From Aquilaria yunnanensis (lineage: Eukaryota > Streptophyta > Magnoliopsida > Malvales > Thymelaeaceae), in contig CM077600.1 of NCBI GenBank assembly GCA_039654915.1, positions 32,311,992 to 32,375,991 of the forward strand: a DNA stretch of 64,000 bases. The letters are read 5' to 3'. A model generated the notes under the pieces. It was not told the DNA's origin and did not search any database. It saw only the letters and a list, made by a program, of their open reading frames with translations. How positions within the stretch are numbered: position 1 is the first letter of the stretch; every line of letters begins with the position of its first letter. A program made the position numbers and the translations under genes. Shown here in pieces: positions 47,057 to 59,660 of this stretch.

Positions 47057-48092
47057 TAGGGGTGAAAATGGGCAAGCCCGAACCTGTGCCTACAGAGCTT
47101 GAGCTTTGACCTTTTGTAGTTCAGTATTACCCAAGTTCGAGCTCAAATTGTTTGAGCGCAATTTTTCCAGGCTCGAGTTCAACCTGAAAACTCATCAGGC
47201 TTGAATAACACATATAAATATTTAGGTATTATAATTATAATTTAGATAAAATATAGGGACTAAATTTATAATTTTTTACATACATAATTAGAGAAGGAAA
47301 AATTTTATAACCTGTCCCAAACTTTTTAACCCTTTTTCTATTCTACCATGATTTTTGTAAATTTGACGAATGAGCCATCATCTTTCTCATTACGTCGATT
47401 AAGCCACTGCAATCCTCCATCCATTGTTGCATTGACTTCTGGGCTTAGGAAGATGCCCCTAGCGTCATCCCTCAACTAGCCCCAGTGCCACAAGATTGAA
47501 GAATCTGTGATCAGAAGATCCAACAGACTCCTGAGTTGATTGTTCGATCGAAGTTGTGAAGTTACAGTTGGGGGCCAATTGCGAAGTTTCCAATGCCGGC
47601 GTAGGGCTATTGTCACAAACTCATGTAGGGCGGGCTATCATCACGAAGTCACGAACTCGAATTGTTGGAGGAGCTCAACCTTGCGTGACAGCGGTGGAGA
47701 TCGTCGTTAGATGAAGGCTTTTGTCGTGGTTTCACTGGCATTAATCTTGGTGGTGGCCGCCGACTGGGTAGGACTGTGGGTGGTTTGACTAAGTAACTAG
47801 GTAAGGCTGAGATGAGAGCAAGCACTTAGGCTTAGGCTTATCTGGGAGTAAGAACTAAGGGTTAGGAGTTTTGGGAGTTAGAATATAGAAGGACTTAGGA
47901 CTTAGGAGGGCTTGAGCCCAATAGGCCCTTGAGCCTATAGGGCCGGATATGTTAGGGCTTGAGCTCGGCTCGAAATTTGTTTGAGCCCATTTTTCTGCTT
48001 GAGCTTGAGCTCGAAAGTACCTGACTCAAAAAGCCTTAATTTGAGTTCGAGCTTGAACTACCCGAAATAGGCTCAACCATTTTTCACCCCTA
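47057..48092. mobile_element. Non-autonomous hAT element, 1036 bp
   Basis: The left end TAGGGGTGAAAATGGG and right end CCATTTTTCACCCCTA are inverted copies. A perfect 8-bp target duplication ATTGGCGG flanks it (47049-47056 and 48093-48100). Subterminal GAGCTTGAGCTTT and CTTGAGCTTGAGCTCG motifs also pair. The interior includes a less AT-rich block (47.4-47.8 kb) without a coding frame. No transposase. Confidence 0.88.
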
Positions 48093-50307
48093 ATTGGCGG
48101 CTCACTGTGGCAAGGAAATGACCCAACCCAAAAAGGGTTATGGAGGGAGCCTTGGTGTCAATTTCATAGTGGAATAGCCTCAAGTATTGCTTGATTTCAG
48201 ATAGAGATATGGTTTAGGAAGTGGAGGGTGAGGGGAGTTATAGGCCCAACCCAACTGCTATGTGCCAGCAGAGCAGAGGCGGTGAATGGGCTCAACATTG
48301 AGGTGGGGGTCCAATGTCCTTATTTCGAGCAAACAGATTTCATCAGCAAAAGCTCAGGCTTACCGAGCGACCTCTTGCTTTAATGTCTACTTCCGTGCAT
48401 CCACTCTCCCCTCGCTGCGAGGTGATTCTTAATTGTTTTGCAGAGCGGGTTCCTGCCATCAAAGGACAAAGGTACGTGGTATGTTGTCAGCAAGGACCTA
48501 TGATACAACAAGATTGGACTTAATTTGATTTTCAAATTATTGCTCTTTTTAAAAAAAAAAAAAAATTTAATTGGCTGACGGAACAATAGTAGTAGTACCA
48601 ATAATACATATTGCAGCAAATTAAGAAATTGAACATGAAAGGATGCAAACCCACCGCTGGAAGAGAAGGTAGAAAATAAGTTAGCCCCCAAATCTGTTGC
48701 ATCATTAGTTCATGTTTTAAAGTGTCTGGCCCTACTATCCTTGCTCCAAGCCTCCAAACCTCCCAAGTCTCAACTAATAAGTTTCATCCCAAGTGATCAG
48801 TAGAAAGACAAAAGGCGAAAAAAATATATATATGTATGGTTCAACTTTGAAACAAATTTCATTATCTTCACATCAACTTAATTTCCAATGAATATATGTT
48901 ATAACTATGACCACGGTACCCTAAAAATAGATTAAAAAAATGTAGTATCTATTACATGAAGTGAAGAACCAAAGTAAAGAAAAAGATGAGTTTGGTGTAT
49001 GCAGTGGTGAATGTTTGAGCAACCAAAGACCTGTTCTTTTTGGGGGTTACCTTGGGCTAGAGGGAATTTAAGAGCCTGAAAAGCAGGTCTGGATTAATGC
49101 TAGGGAGTCTCCTCCAACTGTTTTTCCAGCTACCATTAATCGTTTTTCTACTGCTATTATATATGGTACATGCCAACAATATTAATTCTTGTGGCCCAAT
49201 AACCTTGAATTTCTATTCGTTACTACTACCAAGCAGTGCCTGGTCCAACTTTATTAGTAAAAAATTAAGCAAAATTAAGAGTGAGAATGACAAATTAAGA
49301 TGTCATCTCCCATTCCTGTGCTGCTATGGGCACTGCTAGGCTGTAACCAGCCAGCATTTATATTTATCACATGCGTCAGTATCCTTCCTTCTCATCCCCA
49401 CTCCCATCCGGTCCCATGAGTAACTTGGACCACCGCACTTTAGGTTTTCTTTTCTTTTTTGTTTTTACTGTTTTGTCCTGAGAATATGCCAGGAGGAGCG
49501 GATTATGCAAAGTCTTAAAAACAAGAAATTAATTCCAACCCAGCCATCTATGTGTGTGGAAGTTGTGCAAATTTACTATTATCGTTTGTGCGATGAAATG
49601 ATTTTTTCATTAATTTTTTTTTATCATAAATTTGTCATTCATGTTTTGTGTCAGAGTAAATATACCACTCTAGTATTACTATTATACGTTAGAGTAAAAT
49701 AACGGTGAGAATATTTTTTTTTAAAGAATATTTTATAACATAATTCTTAAACTAATTCCTCCTATATTAATCAAACTTCGTTTGTTCAAAGTTTGCTCAA
49801 AAGAGTGTTACTAGAATGTGTGGAAAAGTGAAGGCGGCTTTGGCGGTAGCCATGATAGAGGGCGGCAGAAGATATACAGGGGGTTGTTGGAGTGAGGGTC
49901 ACTTTGAAAATGATAATGAAAATGATAGATTCAGAAACTTAAGAAGCAGAATATTAGATGAAGAAAACTTATAATTAAAACTGTATTTTCCTCAATTTTT
50001 CCATTTACCATGAAAACAATTTTAATGGATAGTGGTAGATTTGCTCCCAATATAAAATGTGGAAAGTAAATTTGTGATGGAAAAAAAATTAATAGCAAAA
50101 TCACTGTATCCCCAAAACAACATTGGTAAATTTACATCCTTTTTCCTTATATATGTATGTGTGTGTGTAATAAAAAATATGGAAGTCCATAAATATTGAA
50201 CAATATCTTTTCCCTTGAAGTTTAATATATTATAATACTTTCAATAAACCTATTATTGTAATTTAACTATTTAGGATAATGGCTAAATTCTTCAAAACAC
50301 CTCCACC
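48093..50307. other. Intergenic DNA between GDSL A and B, no gene seen
   Basis: Short frames such as 48314-48523 and 49097-49339 lack protein-like features. No further transposon ends were recognised here. Confidence 0.35.
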
Positions 50308-51216
50308 CAAGGTTGTTAAGATCGGGATCCTACTAAGGATCTTTTTTTACCGTGCAAGATTAGATCGTAAGATCCTACTAAAAACTTAAATTTTTTTGTC
50401 TAAATAATATAGTTTATGTAAAAGACTATTTATATTAAAAACTCAAGTAAAATTTTAGTGTCATAGTAATGGTAAAACCTAATTATTGATACAATACAAG
50501 CAAAATTCAAACTTTAATAGAGTATACATCAACATAATCAATAAAATAATTAATACAAGTCTGAAAAAAATTCATGAACAAACACATTATTGACAAATAG
50601 AAAAGAGTACAATGTCCATAATTTAAATATCAATAATTAACTTCTAATAAATTTAAAATGTATAATGATTTTTTTACAGTATGTAAATAATTTAAAATTA
50701 GTAATTTTTTTCTTCTTGATGAAATAAGTTCAACTTACAGATAGGAAAAACTGATAATTTGAATATCCATTAATTATAAAAAATATTATTATTATTATTA
50801 CATTATACATATATGTATATATATATAATTTATAGTAAGACAGTTACTAAATAATTTAAATTATGCTTTAAAATTTTTTTATTAGACAACTACCTTAAGT
50901 TAACAAATTTCATCCAATTGGGGATCAAAATGAAATGTTTTTAATTAATTTAGAACCAAAATACGATGTTTTTAATAGGTTTAGGATTTAAACAGAACAT
51001 TTAATAAACTAGATATGAAAACAGAATGAAAATCAAATGTTAGGGACCATCCATGTAATTTACCTCCAATAAAAATCAATAACCGTGTAGGATCGATAGG
51101 ATCTTTCGATTCTAGTCGCGATCCTACCATGCCTTCGATCCTACAACGTTTTGACAAGGTTTTCTATGTTAGGATCGTAAGATCCTACGATCAGGATCGC
51201 AATTTTAACAACCTTG
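50308..51216. mobile_element. hAT-type element of a second family, 909 bp
   Basis: The left end CAAGGTTGTTAAGATCGGGA pairs with the right end TCGCAATTTTAACAACCTTG. A perfect 8-bp duplication CCTCCACC flanks it (50300-50307 and 51217-51224). The subterminal regions are packed with GGATCCTAC, GATCGTAAGATCCTA and GTAGGATCG motifs in both orientations, which look like transposase-binding repeats. The termini differ from the TAGGGGTGA family. No transposase ORF. Confidence 0.88.
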
Positions 51217-52942
51217 CCTCCACCTTTCAATTTTTTTTTTTCCATTTGAGACCTCATATTTTAATCTATTGCACTTTTCAATGCAAGATTATTGGAAAAG
51301 TTCATCCACACTATCTAACGGCCCAATGTATTTGTCCATTGAAAAATCATCTCTTTTTTTTTTTTTTTTTACATATTAGATGATAGCCTTTTTAAGGTTT
51401 AAAATTATCCATTGAACAATTGAATTACATTTTATTCCATCATTAAGGTGTTAAAGTTTAATTTTGCAACCAACTTCTCCTTTATTTTATATTATTATTA
51501 AACAAGACCTTAAGCACAATATTTTATCAATTTCATTACCTTTAACTTCAATGTTGAAAATTATCTCAAATATAATCTTCAATTTATTTTCTTTTTAACT
51601 TAGATAAAATACACTATTAAAATATACAACCAAATTATTGAAAAAATTAATCTTCTTCAATATGTATGATTTATTTGAGCTAAATTTCATCATAAATTTT
51701 TGTCTGTTATCTTTTTATTATAAAAAAATTAAAAATATTTTAGTTTGTCCTAGTAGGTTCAATTTGTTAACCCAATCAAAAGTTGTTACAAAATAAGTAC
51801 ATACATTGTACAAAATAACTTTTTCATATATGGAAAAAATTAACAATGCAAGAGTTTATTTAATTGTAAAGAAATTATTTCCCAATTCAATTTTCTAAGA
51901 GATAAATTATTAGACGGTCTAAAATAATTTTAAAATTTGATGTTATATAAAAACAGCTACTCTGAGTTAATAGATTTTATTCAATTGGGGACTAATATAA
52001 AATATTTTAAAAATTTTAGAACTAAAAGAGAATATTAATAGATTAAAAATGAAAAGGAAGTATAAATTAAAGGTTAGGGACTATCTATAAAATTTACCCT
52101 ATTCTTTATGTTAGCAATTTCTTTTAACTTGGATAAAATATAGCACTGTATATTTTATTTTAAATGAAAACTAATGGTATATTTAATATTAAGTTTTAAT
52201 TTTTTATATCTATGGTGTATGTTTTTTTATTATGCCTATTTTGTTTTTTGATAAATTAATTAAAATTTTCTAATTCTGAAATATATTATTAAATATTATT
52301 TATTTAATTAATAAAAATTTTAATATAATTTTAATATTTAAAATATTAGGTAAATTGACACTAACTACATGTACGTTATATACATTTGAAGAACGTGTCA
52401 ATGTATGTATATATAATTTTGATGTTATGTTAGTAATTATTGAGCAAAGAATCGTCCCAATTAATGAATTAATTAATCAAAAAGACATTAACATGTAAAG
52501 GAATTCATTTCATTCTTTTTTACATAAAGTTAAAGTCACCTTAGAGAAAAAAATGAGGTTCAAGTAACGGATTTGGGTGAACTTTAATGTTTTTCTTTTT
52601 TTCGGGTGAAAATAAGTGTAGTGAAATAAGAAGAAAATCATGCAGGCGTCATCAGGCGCGCGGGCAGACCCACTAAGCCCTGCAACTTTGACAAAACTAG
52701 CGAGAACAGAACTAGTCCCAGTCCTAACAAGCTATAAAGCCATGGATGGAATTGAACTTCATCGATCAATCGTATTCCTTTTAATTACATAGAACTTGAG
52801 TCGATCAATCGATCGAGATTTTGTTAATTTCATAAACTAACAAGTGTTTGTGTTTGGCAACAACTTACAAAAATAATGACATTTGTATGACGACAGTAGT
52901 ACATGCATGCAAATAAACCGATAACGGTTGACGAGACTGGAG

Positions 52943-52983
<41 letters not shown>

Positions 52984-53925
52984 TTCACAATCATATGTAT
53001 ATATAGTTAAAATTTTCAGACGACAGATAATGTCTCAGATCATATATATTATATATAGATATATAATTTATCTTCAAAACAAAGGGTGCATGGCTAGCTA
53101 GAGGAATTGAGAGAAGTTTCTGATGAACTGGATATTTAGCTTAATTTTTATTTCAGGCAGTTGATGGAGTCTCAATTAAGGAGGTTGTTTCTATGGGTGC
53201 CATTGTTATATTGAAGATTAATTAGTATATCCTTGTAAGAAAAGCAACACACACCAAGGAGATTCTTCAGAAGAGAGGATCGAATCATATATACAACAAG
53301 ATATTGGATGTCCATTTTGTAATTGTTATATAAAAAATGAAGATAACATCTACTAATTTATCTATCTACTGTCAGTTGGTATAACAGGGATATGGGATGT
53401 TATGTTCAAGTAATACGGTACTGGGGCTATGAGGCATCTACACGAATCTGAGTACGTTCAGCATGTGCTAGCTTCATTCTTACAGGAACAATGGTCTCAA
53501 TAAAGCATGGGAACAATGTTGTTTTAGTGACTTTATGAGTGATACACATACACACACGTACATATGGAAAAGTACTATCAATTAATTCTCACTATCAATT
53601 AATGATGAGAATTAATTCAGAGGCTAAGTAATTTAATTTCATATATATATGAATTACTAGCTAGGAGAAGTTTGATGATGCAACTCTCCATCTATTTATG
53701 AGTGGGTGTAAAACCGGGAGCTAGCTAGCGAGCTTTAATTAGGAATTGGATCCCTGCGCTGATTAAATCAAAAGGTGAAATATATATATATATATATAGG
53801 TTGCCAGTTTATATATATATATAGGTAGCTAGTTATAAACTGGCAGGCAAATCTTCCTGTTACTTGTAACCTAGCATCTCGGAGGGATTCTTCTTTTTAA
53901 TAAACTTTTTTTCGAGGTATTGTTC

Positions 53926-53956
<31 letters not shown>

Positions 53957-55390
53957 CAGAGACAGGACACACATGTACACGTAACAGGAAGCTTAATATA
54001 TTAATTTGTCATTGTCATACAACTTGGTCCTGGTGCTGGTAGTGGTAGTGAAGAAATTCGCATCAGAAAAGTCGGTTGCCGGCCCATAACAATATACTCC
54101 GCTCTATATATATGATAATCTAATTTTCTTTACTTGTTAAGAGGAAAAAAAGGGTTCTCCTTCCTTCCAACAAAAAATCCCCAGAAAAAAAAGGAAAAAA
54201 ATCTGTCTCCTTTAAAGGCAACCAACAAAAGAAATATATATCTGTTTTGACTAATTAAGTTTCAATGCATTAGTTCATATACAAGATTTCTTTCTTCTGC
54301 ATAATTAAAAATATGCATACAGTATTACGTGAAAAGAAGGGTCGCAACTCGAACTACACGACTATAGTATATTGATCTCTATCCTCTTTACTTTATCTAA
54401 TCTACATGCATGTAATGAAGCCGATCCAAGTCCAATAGTAAGTTGATTATATTCAGTTTGAAATATGTATCAATCTAATATTTTATTTATATTTTAATTA
54501 CAAATAATATGAGGGAATTAATTATGAATGAGGTTTAAATTGATCAAGCTCAAGTTGTTCATTAAATTAAGAGAATAATTAAGTTAAAACAGAGCTGAGT
54601 TGACCGGGGCAAGAGATAAACCGATCAAGTTTTGCTTGAGTTGTACATTAAGCTTAAAGTTTTATTCAAACTTAGCTTGATAAAAAATTGAATAAGCCAC
54701 AAGTAAGTTTTAAATCAAGTTGAACTCGAATTGTTTCATTAACATCAATGTGGGTAGAACTTCTCCCCAAAATTAATTACAAATTCTTTATACCTTATAA
54801 ATTTTTGTGGTACAATCAGAATATAGGATAAAAGAAAGTAAGGTGTGACCTCTTCATTTTAAAAGCTAAAGCTAAGAACTATAATGTAACTTATGTAACT
54901 TTTGAAAGAGTGGGAATAAAAGACCATAATGGAAAGAAACCATTAATAATATAATTATATATATATATATATATATAAACTTCACCAAAGTTTTAATTAA
55001 TGAAGTTACAGTCGGCCCATACTATCTTAAAAATATAAGTTTTTTTTTTCCATTAAAATGATGGAAAAAATTATTGTATGTTATCTCTAATTTTTTTATT
55101 CTGGGATATACAACTGATTGGATGTTATACATTGATTTTTGGCCCCCTAAAAATGCTACCAACTAAGTTCCGCTGCTGATTACAGCGGAGATCAATTGCC
55201 TAAGTACTGAATCATCAAATGTAAGGTGTTATTATAAACTAATATATTTTTGTCCTTAATTATAAAATGAGAGTCGTCCATGGGTCAGTGATGATGGATG
55301 AAATGGCAAATGGGCATATATAAAGACAACTACCTACCTGTACTTGCTTTTCCTGTTCTTCGTAACCCTCATTATCTCCTCCTCATATAC
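51217..55390. other. Intergenic DNA upstream of GDSL copy B
   Basis: No gene. About 51890-52110 is a diverged copy of the inner part of the hAT element just upstream (AATTGGGGAC and GTTAGGGAC shared with 50880-51060). AT microsatellites lie at about 52949-52977 and 53780-53799, and a GA run at about 53938-53957. A short inverted repeat GCCAGTTTATA/TATAAACTGGC lies at about 53803-53844. Confidence 0.4.
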
Positions 55391-55391
55391 C

Positions 55392-55400
55392 TATAAAAGG
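55392..55400 (+). promoter_or_regulatory. TATA box of GDSL copy B
   Basis: TATAAAAGG, a near-consensus plant TATA box, lies about 125 bp upstream of the start codon. Transcription would be expected to start about 30 bp downstream, giving a 5' UTR of roughly 95-100 nt. Confidence 0.6.
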
Positions 55401-55522
55401 CCGTCGTTCCCATTCTTGCATTCACATGCAAACTCAATATTAAAACAGCTCTTAAAGATATATATATAAACACACACACATATATATATATTTATATATT
55501 CTAGCTAGGGACAAAAACATTG

Positions 55523-57475
55523 ATGGAGAAGCAAGGTATGGTTGCTTCAAGCTTGTTGGCTTTGGTCCTGCTCCTTTCACTAGGAATTCCCCGGCAGGCA
55601 TGTGCAGCCAGGGCCTTTTTCGTGTTTGGAGATTCACTGGTGGATAATGGCAACAACAATTACTTAGCCACCACGGCACGCGCCGATTCCCCGCCCTACG
55701 GCATCGATTATCCGACCCATCGTCCCACCGGACGCTTCTCCAATGGCCTCAACATTCCTGATTTTCTCAGTGCGGTTTCCTTTCTTTTTCCCCGCCCTTT
55801 AATTTCTGCTCAATATATATATATTGATGTTGTTTCTTTTCTCTCTCCATTTTCATGTTGATGTACGTGAGATGTGTTATTTTCCAGGCCAGAAAATAGG
55901 GGCGTCAGAATCCCCATTGCCATACTTGAGCCCCCAGCTGACAGGACAAAGACTACTTGTCGGTGCCAATTTCGCTTCTGCTGGAATTGGAATTCTCAAT
56001 GACACTGGCATCCAATTTGTATGTCCTAATCGTAATTAATAGTTTGGCTATATATATATTCATTCAAATATCTCACACTAGCTAATTAATAAGGACGCTA
56101 AATTAATTGTGATGAAGTTCGCTACTAATATTCACATACTGTACTGTTACGTAATCAAACCCAATTTGTCTCAGAACGTACGTAATTAGAAGAAAAAATT
56201 AAGAAGATAAAAAAAAAAAAAAAAAGAAATAAAAGGTGTGTAATGTGCCACATTATTAAATTGATGCATGCAGGTGAATATTATAAGAATGTTCAGGCAA
56301 TTTCAGTACTTCGAAGAGTACCAGCGGCGCGTGGCGGCTCTTATCGGAGCTAATCGAGCCAAGCAGCTCGTCAACGGCGCCCTGGTTCTTATCACCGTAG
56401 GCGGCAACGACTTCGTCAACAACTACTACTTGGTTCCTTTCTCCGCCAGATCTCGCCAGTACTCTCTCCCGGATTACGTCAAGTATCTCATCTCCGAGTA
56501 CAAAAAACTCCTAATGGTACTCGCGGATTAGTATTCACTAATTATGATCAATCAGAATTATATTTGACATTAATTATTAATATTGTGCATGTCTTGATCG
56601 ATCAGAAAATTATAGCATGTAATGTATGTATACATATGTATAAATATATATATTCATTAATATATAATGCATGCGCAGAGACTGTATGAACTTGGAGCAC
56701 GGAGGGTGTTAGTGACGGGAACCGGACCACTGGGTTGCGTGCCGGCGGAGCTGGCGATGAGGAGCCGGAACGGCGAGTGCTCGGCGGATCTGCAACGGGC
56801 GGCAGCGTTGTTCAACCCACAGCTGGAACAAATACTAGGAGAGCTTAACAGACAATATGGTTCTTCTGTATTCATTGGCGCCAACACCCGGCAAATGGCT
56901 AATGATTTCATTAGTAACCCTGGAGCCTACGGTAATTAATTATTACTTGTTCATTTCTTAAGTTCATAAACAAAATTACAGGATCATCATGAATTAATTA
57001 TATTTAAGATACTTTACTGGCCAGCTAGCTCAGGGTTTTTGTGACGTTTGGTTGAGGACACAACACACCTAATTAAAGCTAAAAGGGGGGATCGTATTTA
57101 TTAGCTAGACAGCTGGGTGGGACCTTTAGCTACCTAAATTAAAATGTAGTAATTAATATAAAAATGCTGATATATATATATATATATGCATGGTAATTAT
57201 TAAGATTAGTCATGTGACTTAATTATAAATATACCTATACAGGGTTTACCACTGCAAAGATCGCGTGCTGTGGGCAAGGGCCGTACAACGGGCTGGGGCT
57301 GTGCACGGTGGCCTCAAACCTGTGCCCCAACCGGAACGCGTACGCCTTCTGGGATCCCTTCCATCCCTCGGAGAAGGCTAACGGCATCATCGTCCAGCGG
57401 TTCATGACCGGCTCGGTCGAATACATGAACCCCATGAATCTCAGCACCATTCTGGCTCTCGACTCCAGCACCTAG
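55523..57475 (+). CDS. GDSL esterase/lipase, copy B (LTL1/cutin-synthase-like)
   Basis: Secreted SGNH hydrolase of 368 residues. Exons: 55523-55769, 55888-56018, 56274-56516, 56679-56931, 57243-57475, in frame throughout. The ATG at 55523 is the first in frame. Signal peptide about 1-28, then [19 protein letters not shown] (Ser38), [33 protein letters not shown] and [11 protein letters not shown] (Asp, His): all catalytic blocks are present. Exons 3 (243 bp) and 4 (253 bp) have the same lengths as in copy C. The intron 1 donor is A|GTGCGG, weaker than the GTAAGT of copy A; reading through would end the protein at 55861. A poly(A) signal AATAAA lies at 57545-57550. Expected role as for copy A; substrate unknown. 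Confidence 0.94.
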
Positions 57476-58723
57476 CTCCCCCGGCCCCCACCTCTGCATC
57501 ATCTTCCATTGCTCTCTAGTTTAATCACTTTTGTCTTATTTATTAATAAACCCTTCTTAATCCATGTTTAAGGCTGCTCAAGCTTAGCCGGCCTTCCATG
57601 TAAGACCATGCATCCATCTTAATTAATTCTTTGTTCCAATAATTAGACTGCTTCCTTTTCTTCTGTGGCTGCTTGCAGCCATGCATCTGGAACGTCCTGC
57701 AGAATTGTTCACATCCTCCAACTCCCCTTTTTCTTTTTTTCTGTTTTCTGATAATTGTACGCCTACCTACCAAATCTCTATGACCTCGGACATATATGTT
57801 TGCTATGATGCTCTTCTGCTGGCCAAGTATATATGTATTACCAGTCTTCAGTATACTACTACTTTACTCTGCGACTTATTGGGGACTATATATATGCTTC
57901 TTTTTTCTTGACTGATAACTTGCTAGAAATTTCTTTTCTTGGAGACTAATTTAATCAACGGGAACTTTAATTTGGAATACATCACACGCTTAGGGGCATT
58001 CACGTCGGACTTTACTACAGGGTTTGTTTTGACCTAGTAATTATAGCTTAATCATGCCTATCACCAGAAGCTTCTATTTCACACTTCCACCTTAGCCTTA
58101 ATTACTAAAAAAAAAACAAACAAAAGCAAGAGTAGATGCACTGCTGCTTTACCTTTTTGGTCGCCCATTGCAATTGGACCTTTTTTTTTTGGATAAAAAT
58201 GAAAAGCCATTGCCGTTGGACTTGAATATATGAAGGGATTCCTTTATAGTCCAAAGGTCCAAGACTCCAAGGGTCAAAGTGTTGTGGTAATAGTTAAAAG
58301 GTTAACCAAAACTATTCCTTTGATTGTTCATACAATAATAGTGTATTGATTTTTAGCAGATTGGGTTGATTTTCTTCTTCTTGTTTGTTAAGGTTAGATA
58401 TTGTACTTATGACATCGGAAGTGGGAGACAGACATCTCGACGGATGAAGTTGTTGTTGGATGATTATTTTGTAAGAAACAGAGTGCCCCTGTTTCTACGA
58501 GCTTGTATTGATTTGTATGTGTTACTTTAGGAAACGGATTTCGGTTTAACTTGTTTTGTTGTGGGACGCAATTTAGAAAATAATTGATGGAGATGATTTT
58601 CGGTATTACAGTTAAACCGAAAGACTAGTACAATTAATTACTTATTGTTTCAGCTGCCAATCTGGTTGTCTAACTCATACATCCCATCAAAAGGGTCGGC
58701 TTTCCAGAAGCCCGATAATTGGT
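57476..58723. other. 3' flank of GDSL copy B and intergenic DNA
   Basis: It contains the AATAAA signal at 57545 and no further gene. Short frames near 57.5-57.9 kb are unrecognised. Confidence 0.4.
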
Positions 58724-59394
58724 TAGGGTTAGAAATGAACCGAATAAACACAAATAAGTTACATTCGTGTTCATTTATTTAACTTTTAATAAATATGAAC
58801 AATAAACAAACATAATTTCTCTATTTATATTTATTCATTTATTAATAAATGAATACAAACACAAACACAAATAATTAAAGTAGATGACTACAACCAATCT
58901 AAATTGGAGCAAGTATAGTAATGGCTGGCATAATGGCTGACAGGGCAATGGGTGATGATGAAAGATTATGAGTTATGGCTACGAGGCTTGGCTTAGTGTT
59001 GAAGGAGGTTTACGCTGTGAAGAAAATGACTGATTATATTTAAAGAAATAAAGACAATAGATTAATTTGGGGAGATGGGAGCATAATCATGTGTGTGTGT
59101 AGTAGGTGAATACTAATAAAAATATATGATATATAAAATATATATACTAATAAATATACAGCTAATATATAAATAATAAATAAATAAATATAAATGAATA
59201 AATAAATAAATATAAACAAACAATAACCGAACGATTTGTGAACGTAAATGAACGAACGAAACCTTATTTGTGTTCGTTCATTTAACTAATCGAATAGAAA
59301 ATTTTGTTCATATTCATTTATTTAATTAATTAATTAAATATAAACGAACTCTTACTTAACAGTTCACAGAACACTCTGTTAGTTTATACTCCTA
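58724..59394. mobile_element. Probable hAT-like MITE, 671 bp
   Basis: The left TAGGGTTAGAAATGAACCGA and right AGTTTATACTCCTA ends are weakly inverted. The subterminal regions are full of GTTCATTT, GAACGAACG and TTCGTTCATTTA in both orientations, a pattern of plant hAT MITEs. The flanks TAATTGGT and TGGCTGGT share only 5 of 8 bases, so the boundaries are tentative. Confidence 0.45.
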
Positions 59395-59613
59395 TGGCTG
59401 GTTGGTGCCGTGAACATGAACCTAGCATTAATTGATAAGTACATACCTGCTTTCGCCCCAATAATACTCCATCATACTAGTGTTTCTCAAGTATTTTTAA
59501 TATAAATTCTTTCACTTATAGTTCCATAAACGATAATTTAAAAAATTTATATGTCCAAAATCTCTACAAATCATTAATGTCCAAAGAAACTTAATAAATA
59601 CATGGTTCACCCT

Positions 59614-59660
<47 letters not shown>

